A DNA stretch of 64,000 nucleotides, taken from assembly GCF_001705435.1 (NCBI RefSeq), contig NZ_MDEN01000068.1:186001-250000 (forward strand). The letters run 5' to 3'. Position numbers and translations under genes: made by a program. The notes beneath the pieces are model-generated. The model did not search any database. It saw only the letters and a program-made list of their open reading frames with translations, and was not told where the DNA came from. Shown here piece by piece: positions 17,906 through 27,086 of the stretch (its first letter is position 1; each line of letters opens with the position of its first letter). The stretch is from Pseudomonas graminis (GTDB lineage Bacteria > Pseudomonadota > Gammaproteobacteria > Pseudomonadales > Pseudomonadaceae).

Positions 17906-18757
17906 TTACTGCACCCCGAACAGCGCCGTCCAGTAAATACCGGCGTCGCTTTTCGGGTCGGTGGCGTACGCAGCGCCCAGGTCATGAAACTGCGGGTTCA
18001 TGAGGTTGGCGCAATGGCCGGGGCTGGCAAGCCAGCCTTCGACCACCTTGCGCGCGTTGTCCTGGCCGGCGGCAATGTTCTCGCCGATCTGCTGGCCGAT
18101 GTACCCGGCCAGCTCCGCACGATCCCCCGGCGTCCCGCCATTGCGACCCTTGTGATCGAAATAATTGTTGTTGGCCATGGAACGCGAGTGGCTCTCGGCT
18201 GCGCTCATCAGAGTGTCGTTCCACACCAGCGGCGCGGCCGCAGGAAACGACTGGGCGCCACATTGCTGCGGCCGCTTGCGCGCTTCATTGATCAGCCCCA
18301 GCAGTTTCTGGCCCTCGGCCTGCGCATTACCCAACCCGCCCGCCAGCAGCGGACGTGCCAGCACGATGCGCCAGTCGCGGTCGTTGCGGCTGACGCCGAT
18401 GTCGACGAACTGCGGATTGAGCACCACCTGACAAAAACTTTCCTGAATGGCGGCCATCGCCGCTTGCGCGTCGCGCGGGCCCGAAAGTGTGATCGCCTGG
18501 ACGCTGACCATCGGATACGACGCCCGGGCCAGCATCGGCTGCAGGTCCACCGTGCCACTGGCCGGCAGGTTCAGGCGCGGGTCGCTGTTGAGTGGCGGCA
18601 GCTCGGTCGACGCCACATTGGCGCAAGGCTGGGCCTGGCTGCGGTAGGTATTGATTGACTGGATCAGCTGCGTTTCTTCGCCGGCCACGGCTGTCCCTGC
18701 CATCAGCAGCGCCAGGGGCACAACAGCGAGACACTGGATGAATGATCTGAAACGCAT
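17906..18757 (-). CDS. secreted CAP-domain (SCP/PR1-like) protein
   Basis: This 283-residue protein begins with a clear Sec signal peptide (cleavage near AGTAVAG, residue 26). The start at 18757 has a GGGAG ribosome site. The C-terminal half is a CAP domain: SAAESHSRSMANNNYFDHKGRNG, then GENIAAGQ and WLASPGHCANLMNP, each a known CAP signature. The N-terminal half (30-150) is a separate unrecognised module. CAP proteins in bacteria are extracytoplasmic with varied or unknown activity. The gene is single, convergent with the dienelactone hydrolase gene. Confidence 0.88.
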   Translation of the reverse strand: MRFRSFIQCLAVVPLALLMAGTAVAGEETQLIQSINTYRSQAQPCANVASTELPPLNSDPRLNLPASGTVDLQPMLARASYPMVSVQAITLSGPRDAQAAMAAIQESFCQVVLNPQFVDIGVSRNDRDWRIVLARPLLAGGLGNAQAEGQKLLGLINEARKRPQQCGAQSFPAAAPLVWNDTLMSAAESHSRSMANNNYFDHKGRNGGTPGDRAELAGYIGQQIGENIAAGQDNARKVVEGWLASPGHCANLMNPQFHDLGAAYATDPKSDAGIYWTALFGVQ

Positions 18758-19024
18758 GGAAATCTCCCTCGAACTGACGCGCCCACGGTGCGCGATTTTA
18801 CCTGTCGCGATTAGTCTGAGCTGCACAAACCGTGGAGGTTGCAGCGATGAGCAGGGTTTTTGCAATAGCCGGCGTGAAAACCCGGTGTTTCGCCGCATGC
18901 TGCACGCCGATGCGTGACTGAACGGGCGCGAGGGAAGAGGGCGTTTGTTTATTCCGGGCCCGGGCGGTAGTCGTCACACCGGCTGAGCCACATAATCAGC
19001 GCTCGACCCTGCGGTGCGACCTCG

Positions 19025-19561
19025 ATGACCACGACCATTCAGCGACTGACCCCGGAATATGCCTCGGCGTATCGAGCCCTGATGCTTGAAGCGTACGCCC
19101 TCCATCCTGATGCGTTTACCTCCGACGTCGGCGAGCGCGAAGCCTTGCCGATCAGTTGGTGGGAAAAGCGGCTTGTGGTCGGGCCTGACGCGAAAGAGGT
19201 GGTGTTTGGCGCCGTTGAATCAGGCAGTTTGCTGGGGGTTGCCGGCCTGTCCCTGGAAACCAGAATGAAAGCCCGCCACAAATCCACGCTGTTCGGGATG
19301 TACGTTCCCCACGCCCATCGCGGCAAAGGCATTGGCCACGACCTGATCAGCAGCGTGTTGGCCTACGCCCGTAGCCAGCCACCGCTGTTGCTGGTCCAGT
19401 TGACCGTCACCGACGGCAACCGCGGCGCGCAGGGCTTATACGAACGGATGGGCTTTGTCCCGTTTGGGGTGGAGCCGTATGCGGTGGCGGTGGGAGAGCA
19501 GTATGTGTCGAAGGTGCACATGTGGTGCGATTTGCGGCGTTCCGGGTCTGAGATCGGCTGA
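19025..19561 (+). CDS. GNAT family N-acetyltransferase
   Basis: This 178-residue acetyltransferase shows the acetyl-CoA loop HRGKGIG (about residue 99) and the C-terminal GAQGLYERMGF motif. Its stop codon TGA (19559-19561) lies inside the first REP unit of the downstream array, so the very C-terminus (SGSEIG) may have been shaped by that repeat. The substrate is unknown. It is a single gene with a 267-bp region upstream that contains no further gene. Confidence 0.85.
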   Translation: MTTTIQRLTPEYASAYRALMLEAYALHPDAFTSDVGEREALPISWWEKRLVVGPDAKEVVFGAVESGSLLGVAGLSLETRMKARHKSTLFGMYVPHAHRGKGIGHDLISSVLAYARSQPPLLLVQLTVTDGNRGAQGLYERMGFVPFGVEPYAVAVGEQYVSKVHMWCDLRRSGSEIG

Positions 19562-20155
19562 AGCCGGTCCCACAGTTGGATCGCGGTCGGTTAGTGGGAT
19601 TGGCTTTAGCCGGGAAGAGGCCAGTGCGTACGCCATCCAATTTGCGGCGCGGCCTCCGACGCTTTCCCGGCTGAAGCCGGTCCTACTGTTGGATCGCGGT
19701 CGGTTAGTGGGACTGGCTTTAGCCGGGAAGAGGCCAGCGCGTGCGCCATCCAGTTTGCGGTATGGCCTCCGACGCCTTCCCGGCTGAAGCCGGTCCTACT
19801 GTTGGATCGCGGTCGGTTAGTGGGACTGGCTTTAGCCGGGAAGAGGCCAGTGTGTGCGCCATCCAATTTGTGGCGTGGCCTCCGACGCCTTCCCGGCTGA
19901 AGCCGGTCCCACTATTGGATCGCGGTTGATTAGTGGGACTGGCTTCAGCCGGGAAGAGGCCAGTATGTGCGCCATCCATTTTGCGGTAGGGCCTCCCGAC
20001 GCTTTCCCGGCTGAAGCCGGTCCTACTGTTGGATCGCGGTCGGTTAGTGAGACTGGCTTTAGCCGGGAAGAGGCCAGTGTGTGCGCCATCCATTTTGCGG
20101 TATGGCCTACCGACGCTTTCCCGGCTGAAGCCGGTCCCACTATTGGATCACGGTC
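19555..20155. repeat. tandem REPIN array, five units of 113-114 bp plus a partial sixth
   Basis: Copies of CGGCTGAAGCCGGTC begin at 19555, 19668, 19781, 19894, 20008 and 20122, giving a period of 113, 113, 113, 114 and 114. Each unit also holds the inverted partner GGCTTTAGCCGGGAAG, so every unit contains a pair of inverted REPs. Units are very similar but not identical. It lies between the ends of the GNAT and solute-binding-protein genes. Reading frames through it are spurious. Confidence 0.95.
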
Positions 20156-20168
20156 CTGCTTTAACCAT

Positions 20169-21221
20169 CTAGCGCTCGATCGTGCGGCTCCAGCGGGCGT
20201 TCCATTCCGGGCGGACCTGGTTGACCTGATCCCAGTCGATGGTCACGGCGGTTTCCAGGTATTTGTTCATGGCTTCGACCTGGCCACGGGTCTTGTCGGT
20301 GGTCGGGGTTTTCGGGTTGGACGGGATCTGGTCGCCCATTTCCAGGGCCGGCGCCTGGGCTTCCGGGGTCAGCAGGAAGGCCGCGAGTTTCTGCGCCAGT
20401 TCCGGCTGGTCGTTGTTGGCGATGGTGCATTCGGCCACGTTCAACACCACACCGCCTTCCTTCGGCGGCGCGTATTCCACCGGCACGCCCTTGAGCTTGA
20501 GCGCGGTGACCTGGGTCGGCGTCAGCGGGAACAGCGCCGCCTCGCCGGTCTGCACCATCTCCGAAATCTTCGCGGAACTGGCGATGTACTCCAGCACGTT
20601 CGGCCCCACCGTCTTTGGCCACGCCTTGAAACCCGGCTCGACGTTGGTTTCGTTGCCGCCCTGCAACCGGTTGAACATCAGAAAACCGTGCAGCCCGAAC
20701 GTAGAAGAGGCCAGCGACTGGAACACCAGCTTCTCCTTGTACTTAGGGTCCGCCATGTCGGCCCAGGACGTCGGCGCGCTCCAGCCGTTGTCCTTGAACA
20801 TCTTGGTGTTATAGGCAAGCCCGGTGACGCCAAGGCTCACGGCCACCGCTTCTTCCTTGATCTTGCCCTTGGCCGGGATGTCCGCCAGGCTCGCGCTCGG
20901 ATTCAGCTTGCCGCACAGACCCATGGAGATGGCGCGGTACATGATGCCGTCGTCGAGGAACATCACGTGCATCTGCGGATTGTCCTTGCTGGCCTGAACC
21001 TTGGCGAGGATGTCCGAGGACGTGCCCGGCACGATCACCACCTTGACGTTGTTGGCCTTCTCGAACGCCGGCAGCACATGGTCGGCGTACAAGCGCTCCA
21101 TGGTGCCGCCGTTCATGCCCAGGTACAGCGTCGGTTCGGCCTGTACGGGCATCGAAGCAACAAACACGGCAAACGGCAGGCAAGACAAGCCAGTCAGGGC
21201 AACACGTTTCATATGAGTCAT
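20169..21221 (-). CDS. ABC transporter periplasmic solute-binding protein (spermidine/putrescine-type)
   Basis: This 350-residue protein has a signal peptide (cleavage near PVQAEP, residue 29) and a class II binding-protein fold of the PotD/FutA group (LGMNGGTMERLY, VIVPGTSSDILAKVQ, VTGLAYNTKMF). It would present the substrate to the two permeases encoded upstream. Start 21221 has a GGAAGG site; an ATG three codons downstream is an alternative. It is the last gene of a seven-gene operon and overlaps the preceding oxidoreductase gene by 4 nt (ATGA), so translation is coupled. Confidence 0.88.
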   Translation of the reverse strand: MTHMKRVALTGLSCLPFAVFVASMPVQAEPTLYLGMNGGTMERLYADHVLPAFEKANNVKVVIVPGTSSDILAKVQASKDNPQMHVMFLDDGIMYRAISMGLCGKLNPSASLADIPAKGKIKEEAVAVSLGVTGLAYNTKMFKDNGWSAPTSWADMADPKYKEKLVFQSLASSTFGLHGFLMFNRLQGGNETNVEPGFKAWPKTVGPNVLEYIASSAKISEMVQTGEAALFPLTPTQVTALKLKGVPVEYAPPKEGGVVLNVAECTIANNDQPELAQKLAAFLLTPEAQAPALEMGDQIPSNPKTPTTDKTRGQVEAMNKYLETAVTIDWDQVNQVRPEWNARWSRTIER

Positions 21222-22414
21222 GGGTTCGACCTTCCTCTGAGCAATGGAATGACGTTATCGGTGCCGGACGGCACGACGATGGCAGGCGATGAAGTGTGCG
21301 GTTGCGATTGAAAGCGTGTGATCGAGAACGGCGTCAGGTCGATGTTCGACGCCCCGGCACAGACCATCTGCGCCAGCGCCTCGCCCGCCGCCGGGCCAAT
21401 CTGAAAGCCCGATCCGGCAAAGCCGAAGCCGTGCAGTAAACCGGGTTGCGTGGAACTGGCACCCAGGACCGGTTCGCGGTCGGGCAGATAACCTTCGGTG
21501 CCGCTCCAGGTGCGAATGGCCTGGGCACCGGCCAGCGGCGGGTACAGCTCAACGGCGTTGCGCAGGATCTCCAGAATCGCCGCCTGACCGGGGCGCGCGG
21601 TGGCCGGGTCCAGCGGGAAACCCTGACCGCCGCCCAGCACGCAATTGCCCCGCGCCACCTGACGGGCATAGATGCCGCCGCCCTCGACGCCGGTACTGAC
21701 GTCCATGAACATCGGCAGCGGTTCGGTCACCAGCATCGCCGGGTGACCCGCGCGCATCGGCACCGGTTCACCGAACTGCTGGGCCAGTTGAGCCGCCCAG
21801 GCGCCGGCGCAATTGAGCAGCCAAGGTCCACGAAAACACTGATCATCGGCGGTCCGCACGACAAACGCCTGACCGTCATGGCTGACCTCGCTGACGTGGG
21901 CCTGCTCGAACGTCTGCGCACCGGCGCGGCGCGCAGCAAAGGCAAACGCCGGAGAAACGAGGCGCGGATTGGCATGGCCATCGTCGGCACACAGCGAGGC
22001 GCCCACCGCCACGTCCCCGGCCCAGGGAAAGCGGGCGCGCAACTGGGCGTGATCGAGCAACTGCAGCTGCATCCCGAATCCCCGGGACGCCTCTTCATAG
22101 GCGACCAGCGCGGCCATGTCCTTGTCACTGCGGGCCAGCTTGAGATGGCCCGAGCGTACGTATTCGCCGTCGGTGCCGATGAACGCGCGCAGGTCACCCC
22201 AGATTTCATGGGCGCGCCGGGACAGGGGCAGTTGCGACAGCGGACGGCCCTGACGGCGCACGCCCCCGTAGTTCACGCCGCTTGAGTGAGAGCCGAAAAA
22301 GTCCCTTTCCAGCAGCGCCACGCGTTTGCCGCTCAGGGCGAGAAACAGCGCCGCCGAGGCGCCGACAATCCCGCCGCCAATCACCACCGCATCCACCTCG
22401 ACGGGCTGGCTCAT
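21218..22414 (-). CDS. FAD-dependent oxidoreductase, DAO family (opine/hydroxyproline dehydrogenase beta-type subunit)
   Basis: This 398-residue flavoprotein starts at 22414 with a Rossmann FAD motif (VVIGGGIVGASAALFL) at residues 9-25 and the DadA/glycine-oxidase layout throughout (GTEGYLPDREPVLGAS, GFAGSGFQIGPAAGEALAQ). In OoxB, HcnC and D-hydroxyproline dehydrogenase this subunit oxidises the C-N bond of an amino-acid-like substrate. It overlaps the FAD/NAD subunit gene by 4 nt upstream and the binding-protein gene by 4 nt downstream. The last 25 residues read through the ribosome site of the next gene and may be non-functional. The substrate is not known. Confidence 0.88.
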   Translation of the reverse strand: MSQPVEVDAVVIGGGIVGASAALFLALSGKRVALLERDFFGSHSSGVNYGGVRRQGRPLSQLPLSRRAHEIWGDLRAFIGTDGEYVRSGHLKLARSDKDMAALVAYEEASRGFGMQLQLLDHAQLRARFPWAGDVAVGASLCADDGHANPRLVSPAFAFAARRAGAQTFEQAHVSEVSHDGQAFVVRTADDQCFRGPWLLNCAGAWAAQLAQQFGEPVPMRAGHPAMLVTEPLPMFMDVSTGVEGGGIYARQVARGNCVLGGGQGFPLDPATARPGQAAILEILRNAVELYPPLAGAQAIRTWSGTEGYLPDREPVLGASSTQPGLLHGFGFAGSGFQIGPAAGEALAQMVCAGASNIDLTPFSITRFQSQPHTSSPAIVVPSGTDNVIPLLRGRSNP

Positions 22415-23823
22415 TGTTCTGCCTCCACGCCAAATGGCAGCGGCTTGATCGGTGCCTGCCCACGCAATCGACCAACGCAGGCAACCTCGCGGCCCGACGC
22501 GTGAGCGACGATTTCCGTCGCGGCCAGCCCACACATGCGCCCCTGACAGCGGCCCATGCCGACCCGGCACATGGCCTTGACCCGGTTGATTTCCCAGTGA
22601 CCCTCGGCCACGGTCTGGCGGATCTCGCCGGCGCTGACTTCCTCGCAACGGCAAACGATCAGGCTGTCCGGCGCCTTGGCCGCCCAGTCCTCGGGGAACG
22701 GGAATGCGGTTTCCAGCCCCTGGCGAAACCGCTGGATGGCTGCCAGTTGGCGCTGTAATTCGATGCTGCGGGCGCGGTCGATGCGGTAGCCGAGGTCGCC
22801 GAGCAAGGTCAGCGCCGCCAGTTCGCCGGCCATTTCGGCGGCGTCGGCGCCCATGATGCCCGCGCCATCACCGGCCAGATACACGCCCTCGACGCTGCTG
22901 CGTCCGGCGGCGTCGCGGGTCGGCAGCCAGGCACGGTTCAACGCGCTCCAGGCGAAGTCGCAGCCGAGCAGATCGGCCAGCTGGGTTTCGCTGCGCAGGG
23001 CATGGGCGAACGCGAGGGCATCACAGACGAGGTTTTTCCGTTGATTCCCCTGTTGCCAGCTGACCCCGCTGACCCGTCGCTCGCCCTGAATGTCATGCAG
23101 ATGAACGCCCTGATGCACCGGGACACCGTGGGCCGTCAGCCAGGCGCGGTAATAAAGCCCTTTGGCCAGCGTCGACGGTTGCCCGAGCAGCGCGGGCAGG
23201 GCGCGGGTCTGGGCGGAGAAGGGCGAGCTGTCGAGCACCGCCGCCACCGTCGCACCGGCCTTGGCGTATTGATACGCCACCAGATACAACAGCGGCCCGC
23301 TGCCGGCAAAGACCACCCGCTGACCGATGGCGCAGCCCTGAAACTTCAGCGCGATCTGCGCCGCGCCGAGGCTGTAGACGCCGGGCAATGTCCAGCCCGG
23401 TACCGGCAGGATGCGGTCGGTGGCCCCGGTGGCCACGATCAGATGCTTGAACGGGACCTGCGCCGCGCGGCCATTGTGCAGGGTATCGAGGGTGCGCGAT
23501 TCGGCGTTCCACACCAACGTCTCGGGACGGTAGTCGATCTCAGCCTGCAACTGATCGATGGTGGTGTGAACCGACTCGGCCTTGCCCGCTTCGAAACCGT
23601 ACAGCGCCTTCGCCGACCGTTTGAAATGCTCTGGCTGGCGACGATAGACTTGACCGCCGCCGCGCAGGCTTTCATCCAGCAGACAAGGGCGCAGACCGTG
23701 GGCAAGCAGCGTCTGCGCCGCGCGAATTCCCGCCGGGCCGGCGCCGACGATGACCGTGCTCGCAACCGATGTCGCTGGCGCGTTGACGGCCTCGCTGACG
23801 GCTCCGTTTTTCGCCTCGTTCAT
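22411..23823 (-). CDS. FAD/NAD(P)-binding oxidoreductase with BFD-like [2Fe-2S] domain (OoxA/HcnB-type alpha subunit)
   Basis: This 470-residue protein starts at 23823. It has an FAD-binding motif (VIVGAGPAGIRAAQ, near residue 25), an internal second nucleotide-binding fold (VVFAGSGPLLYLVA), and a C-terminal BFD-type iron-sulfur domain with cysteines in CRCEEVSAGEI and CRVGMGRCQGRMC. This is the architecture of octopine/nopaline oxidase OoxA/NoxA and HcnB, which pass electrons from the DAO-type subunit to the respiratory chain. The genes on both sides encode the matching subunits with 4-nt overlaps. Confidence 0.9.
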   Translation of the reverse strand: MNEAKNGAVSEAVNAPATSVASTVIVGAGPAGIRAAQTLLAHGLRPCLLDESLRGGGQVYRRQPEHFKRSAKALYGFEAGKAESVHTTIDQLQAEIDYRPETLVWNAESRTLDTLHNGRAAQVPFKHLIVATGATDRILPVPGWTLPGVYSLGAAQIALKFQGCAIGQRVVFAGSGPLLYLVAYQYAKAGATVAAVLDSSPFSAQTRALPALLGQPSTLAKGLYYRAWLTAHGVPVHQGVHLHDIQGERRVSGVSWQQGNQRKNLVCDALAFAHALRSETQLADLLGCDFAWSALNRAWLPTRDAAGRSSVEGVYLAGDGAGIMGADAAEMAGELAALTLLGDLGYRIDRARSIELQRQLAAIQRFRQGLETAFPFPEDWAAKAPDSLIVCRCEEVSAGEIRQTVAEGHWEINRVKAMCRVGMGRCQGRMCGLAATEIVAHASGREVACVGRLRGQAPIKPLPFGVEAEQ

Positions 23824-24110
23824 AGGCTGCGCCCCGGCTCGCGGGTCACGCAGACATTGGCTTCGAGCAGCGTCGAGCAGGCCCGCACCCGGCGGCCGTC
23901 GCCCAGTTTCACCCAGCAGTCCTGGCACGCGCCCATCAGGCAGAAACCGGCCCGGGGTTCGCCGCTGAAGTCGCTGCCGCGCAATGAGTCTTCTGCCGTC
24001 AGCACCGCCGTGAGCAAGGTATCGCCCTGCAAGCCGCTGGCCGGCTGACCGTCGAGGGTGAAGGGCAGCACGGCGCGGTCGCGTTCGGCCAGTCGTTTCA
24101 GCAAGGCCAT
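23820..24110 (-). CDS. small [2Fe-2S] ferredoxin-like subunit (HcnA-type gamma)
   Basis: This 96-residue protein starts at the ATG at 24110 (GGAGCG ribosome site); a TTG seven codons upstream is less likely. The cysteine cluster CLMGACQDCWV followed by RACSTLL is the plant-type [2Fe-2S] pattern of HcnA and of the gamma subunits of heterotrimeric proline-, hydroxyproline- and opine-dehydrogenases. It would relay electrons inside the complex. It starts 43 bp after the permease gene and overlaps the alpha-subunit gene by 4 nt. Confidence 0.88.
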   Translation of the reverse strand: MALLKRLAERDRAVLPFTLDGQPASGLQGDTLLTAVLTAEDSLRGSDFSGEPRAGFCLMGACQDCWVKLGDGRRVRACSTLLEANVCVTREPGRSL

Positions 24111-24153
24111 GTCGTGCGCTCCATCGGGCAAAGGTGGGTAAACCGAACAGTCA

Positions 24154-24948
24154 TCAATGCCTCCCTACCAGTACACGGTCCAGCCCATACACCCGGTCAA
24201 GAATGATCATGGTCGCCGCCGTCAGGGCGATCACCAGCGCAGACACCGCCGCCATCATCGGATCGATGGATTCGGTGGCGTACACGTACATGCGCACCGG
24301 CAGGGTCTGGGTCGACGGCGAGGTGACGAAGATCGACAGCGTCACTTCGTCGAAGCTGTTGATGAACGCGAGCAGCCAGCCACCGGCCACGCCGGGCAGG
24401 ATCATCGGCAGGGTGATCAGGCGGAACAGCGTGAAGCGGCTGGCACCCAGGGATTCAGCCGCCTGCTCGGCGCTGCGGTCCATGCCGATGGAAGCGGCAA
24501 TCACCAGGCGCAGCACGTACGGTGTGATCACCACCACGTGGGCGAACATCAGCCAGACGAAACTGCCGTTCACGCCCATCAGCGCGAACAGGCGCAGCAT
24601 CGCCACCCCCAGCACCAGATGGGGAATGATGATCGGCGACAGGAACAGGCCGTTGAGAAAATCCCGGCCGGGAAAGCGGTAGCGGGTGATCGCCAGTGCC
24701 GCCGGCACGGCGATCAACGTCGCCAGGGTGGCCGCGACCACCGCCAGGATCAGGCTGTTGTAGAAGGACTGGATGAAATCAGCGCGCTCGAACACCGCCC
24801 TGAACCAGCGCAGGGAAAACCCGTGCCACGGCAGGCTGAGCGTGTTCTCCGGGGTGAAGGCCACCAGACACACCACCACCAGCGGCGCCAGCATGAACAC
24901 CACCACCAGGGCATGAAACGACAGGGCCAGAGGACCGTTCTTGGACAT
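24154..24948 (-). CDS. ABC transporter permease (PotC-like)
   Basis: This 264-residue inner-membrane protein has six predicted membrane segments and the EAA loop (EQAAESLGASRFTLFRLITLP, about residues 165-185) that contacts the ATPase. The order of the motif and membrane segments matches PotC of spermidine/putrescine importers. It is the second permease of the operon, 3 bp after the first. Confidence 0.9.
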   Translation of the reverse strand: MSKNGPLALSFHALVVVFMLAPLVVVCLVAFTPENTLSLPWHGFSLRWFRAVFERADFIQSFYNSLILAVVAATLATLIAVPAALAITRYRFPGRDFLNGLFLSPIIIPHLVLGVAMLRLFALMGVNGSFVWLMFAHVVVITPYVLRLVIAASIGMDRSAEQAAESLGASRFTLFRLITLPMILPGVAGGWLLAFINSFDEVTLSIFVTSPSTQTLPVRMYVYATESIDPMMAAVSALVIALTAATMIILDRVYGLDRVLVGRH

Positions 24949-24951
24949 GGC

Positions 24952-25815
24952 TCATTCCCCCAGGGATTTTTTATAGCGGCCTTCGACCAGCCGGTTCCAC
25001 GACAGCATGACCAGCAGGTTGATCACTAGCAGCGCCACGGCAATCGCCGCGCCCATGGGCCAGTTGAGCTCCGAGAGGTATTGGTCGTAGACGACGGTGG
25101 CGACCATCTTCAGGCGCCTCCCGCCGAGCAGTCCGGGGATGGCAAACGAGCTGGCGGACAGGCCGAAGACGATCAACGTCCCCGACAGCACGCCGGGCAT
25201 GACCTGCGGCAGCACCACCATCCTCATCACTTGCGCCTGGGTGGCGCCGAGGGACAGCGCGGCCTGTTCGGCGGAGGCGTCGAGTTTCTGCAGCGAGGTC
25301 CACACCGGGATGATCATGAACGGCAGCATCACGTGGACCAGCGCCAGAATCACCGCGAACGGCGTGTAGAGCATCTTGATCGGACGCCCGCCAAGGGCCT
25401 GGATCGCTTGATTGATCAAGCCGTCGGCGCCCAGCAACAGGCTCCAGCCGAACGCCCGCACCACCACCGAAATCAGCAGCGGCGTGAGGATCAGGATCAG
25501 GAAAATCGACCGCCACGGGGTGCCCATGCGGCTGAGGATGTAGGCCTCGGGCACGCCGATCACCACGCACAGCAGGGTCACCAGCGCGCTGATCCAGAAA
25601 GTGCGCAGGAAGATCTCGTAGAAGTACGAATCGGTGAGCAGATTGGTGTACTGGGCCAGCGTCCACTCACCGCCCTTGACCCCGACTTCGTAGTCGAACA
25701 CGTTGAACGACAGCACCAGTGTCAGCAGCAACGGCAGCACCAGCAGGCCGAAGAACAGCGCCAGTGCCGGCGCCGACAGCAGGTACCCGCGTCCGGTGTC
25801 GCGCAGCACACTCAT
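24952..25815 (-). CDS. ABC transporter permease (PotB-like)
   Basis: This 287-residue permease starts at 25815; a longer frame upstream overlaps the ATPase gene in another phase and is spurious. Six membrane segments are visible, with the EAA motif EQAALSLGATQAQVMRMVVLP near residue 200. It pairs with the downstream permease to form the membrane channel of an importer of the polyamine/opine/2-aminoethylphosphonate class. It overlaps the end of the ATPase gene by 4 nt. Confidence 0.9.
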   Translation of the reverse strand: MSVLRDTGRGYLLSAPALALFFGLLVLPLLLTLVLSFNVFDYEVGVKGGEWTLAQYTNLLTDSYFYEIFLRTFWISALVTLLCVVIGVPEAYILSRMGTPWRSIFLILILTPLLISVVVRAFGWSLLLGADGLINQAIQALGGRPIKMLYTPFAVILALVHVMLPFMIIPVWTSLQKLDASAEQAALSLGATQAQVMRMVVLPQVMPGVLSGTLIVFGLSASSFAIPGLLGGRRLKMVATVVYDQYLSELNWPMGAAIAVALLVINLLVMLSWNRLVEGRYKKSLGE

Positions 25816-26840
25816 GCCGGCACCTCGTCGACGCTCAACACCCGCAGCAGGTCCGACGGCCAGTCCAGCCCCACCGCGAAGCCTTCGCTCATCGGCGCGT
25901 CGCCATCGTTGCGGCGCACCACAGTGATTTCGCCGATGGGCGTTTCGATGCGGTACAGCCACTGGCTGCCGAGGAAGTAGCGCATGACCACATGGCCTTG
26001 CAGGCGACCGGTCCCCGCAGGCACCAGGTCGATCTTCTCCGGGCGCAGGCTCAGCACCAGCTCGCCGTCGCCAGGCTCATGGCGCACCTGGGCCGCGCCG
26101 CTGGCATCGCGATCGCCGCGCAGCAGATTGGCCTTGCCGACGAAGCCGGAGATGAAACGCGTACGGGGGTGTTCGTAGAGGTGGTAGGGCTCGTCGATCT
26201 GGGTGATGCGCCCGGCCTGCATGACCACGACGCGATCGCTGATGGACAGCGCTTCGGCCTGGTCGTGGGTGACCATCAGGGTGGTGATGCCGACTTCGCG
26301 CTGGATGCGGCGGATCTCGAATTGCATCTCCTCGCGCAGATTGGCGTCGAGGTTGGACAGCGGTTCATCCAGCAGCAGCACCGGCGGCTCGATCACCAGC
26401 GCACGGGCCAGGGCGACACGCTGACGCTGGCCGCCGGACAGCTCGCGAGGGTAACGCTCGGCATGGGGCGTGAGGCGCACCAGTTCCAGCACCCGGGAGA
26501 CGCGGCGCTCGATGTCGGCGGCGGAGACTTTGCGCATTTTCAGGCCGAAGGCGACGTTGTCGCGCACGCTCATGTGCGGGAACAGCGCGTAGGACTGGAA
26601 CACCACGCCCAGGCCGCGACTGGCCGGTTTGGCGTGGGTGATGTCGCGGCCGTCCAGCAGGATGCGGCCGGCGCTGACGTCAACGAAGCCGGCGATCATT
26701 TGCAGGGTGGTGGTTTTGCCGCAGCCGGAGGGGCCGAGCAGGGAGACGAATTCGCCTTGCTCCACCGAAAGGTCAGTGGCCACGACCGCATCGATGGGGC
26801 CGTAGCGTTTGCACAGTGCCTGGAGTTGAAGAAAAGCCAT
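25812..26840 (-). CDS. ABC transporter ATPase (PotA-like)
   Basis: This 342-residue ATPase starts at 26840. Walker A is GPSGCGKTT (about 37-45), the signature is LSGGQRQRVALARAL (about 134), Walker B is VLLLDEPLSNLDA, and the H-loop is TLMVTHDQAEA. The last 100 residues form a TOBE domain, as in PotA. It is the first gene of the seven-gene operon (ATPase, permease, permease, [2Fe-2S], alpha, beta, binding protein) and lies divergent from the IclR regulator, separated by 246 bp. Confidence 0.92.
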   Translation of the reverse strand: MAFLQLQALCKRYGPIDAVVATDLSVEQGEFVSLLGPSGCGKTTTLQMIAGFVDVSAGRILLDGRDITHAKPASRGLGVVFQSYALFPHMSVRDNVAFGLKMRKVSAADIERRVSRVLELVRLTPHAERYPRELSGGQRQRVALARALVIEPPVLLLDEPLSNLDANLREEMQFEIRRIQREVGITTLMVTHDQAEALSISDRVVVMQAGRITQIDEPYHLYEHPRTRFISGFVGKANLLRGDRDASGAAQVRHEPGDGELVLSLRPEKIDLVPAGTGRLQGHVVMRYFLGSQWLYRIETPIGEITVVRRNDGDAPMSEGFAVGLDWPSDLLRVLSVDEVPA

Positions 26841-27086
26841 GGCTGCGTTCCACCTTTTTTCGTGCACACCGAAGGCGTGCGTTTTTTATGGGCAGATGCG
26901 AAGAGAAGTGCTGCGTGTGGCCGTGGACGCTGGCGCTCGATCGGTGTCGGCTGCCGCTGTTATTCAAATCGCCCTGTGGACCGATCCTAGGCCCAAGACT
27001 AGGATGCGCTCAACGAGCAATTTCATTGAGTGAGTAGTTTTTGCAAATTCATTCATTCAGCGAAAGGAAACAAGGATTGGGGTGCT
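26841..27086. promoter_or_regulatory. divergent promoter region of the ABC/dehydrogenase operon and IclR gene
   Basis: A 246-bp region is shared by the two divergent units. The part nearest the IclR gene is A+T rich (about 27020-27065) and contains direct repeats of ATTC (ATTCATTCATTCA). IclR proteins usually bind such intergenic regions and regulate both sides, so the operator should lie here. I could not pick out a convincing palindrome. Confidence 0.5.

Noticed and set aside
19606..20140. open frames with repeated FSRE/GLFPAKA peptides
   Set aside because: They are translations of the REPIN array, not proteins.
19555..20155. CRISPR array
   Set aside because: The 113-bp units have spacers as conserved as the repeats and contain inverted REPs; no cas gene is nearby.
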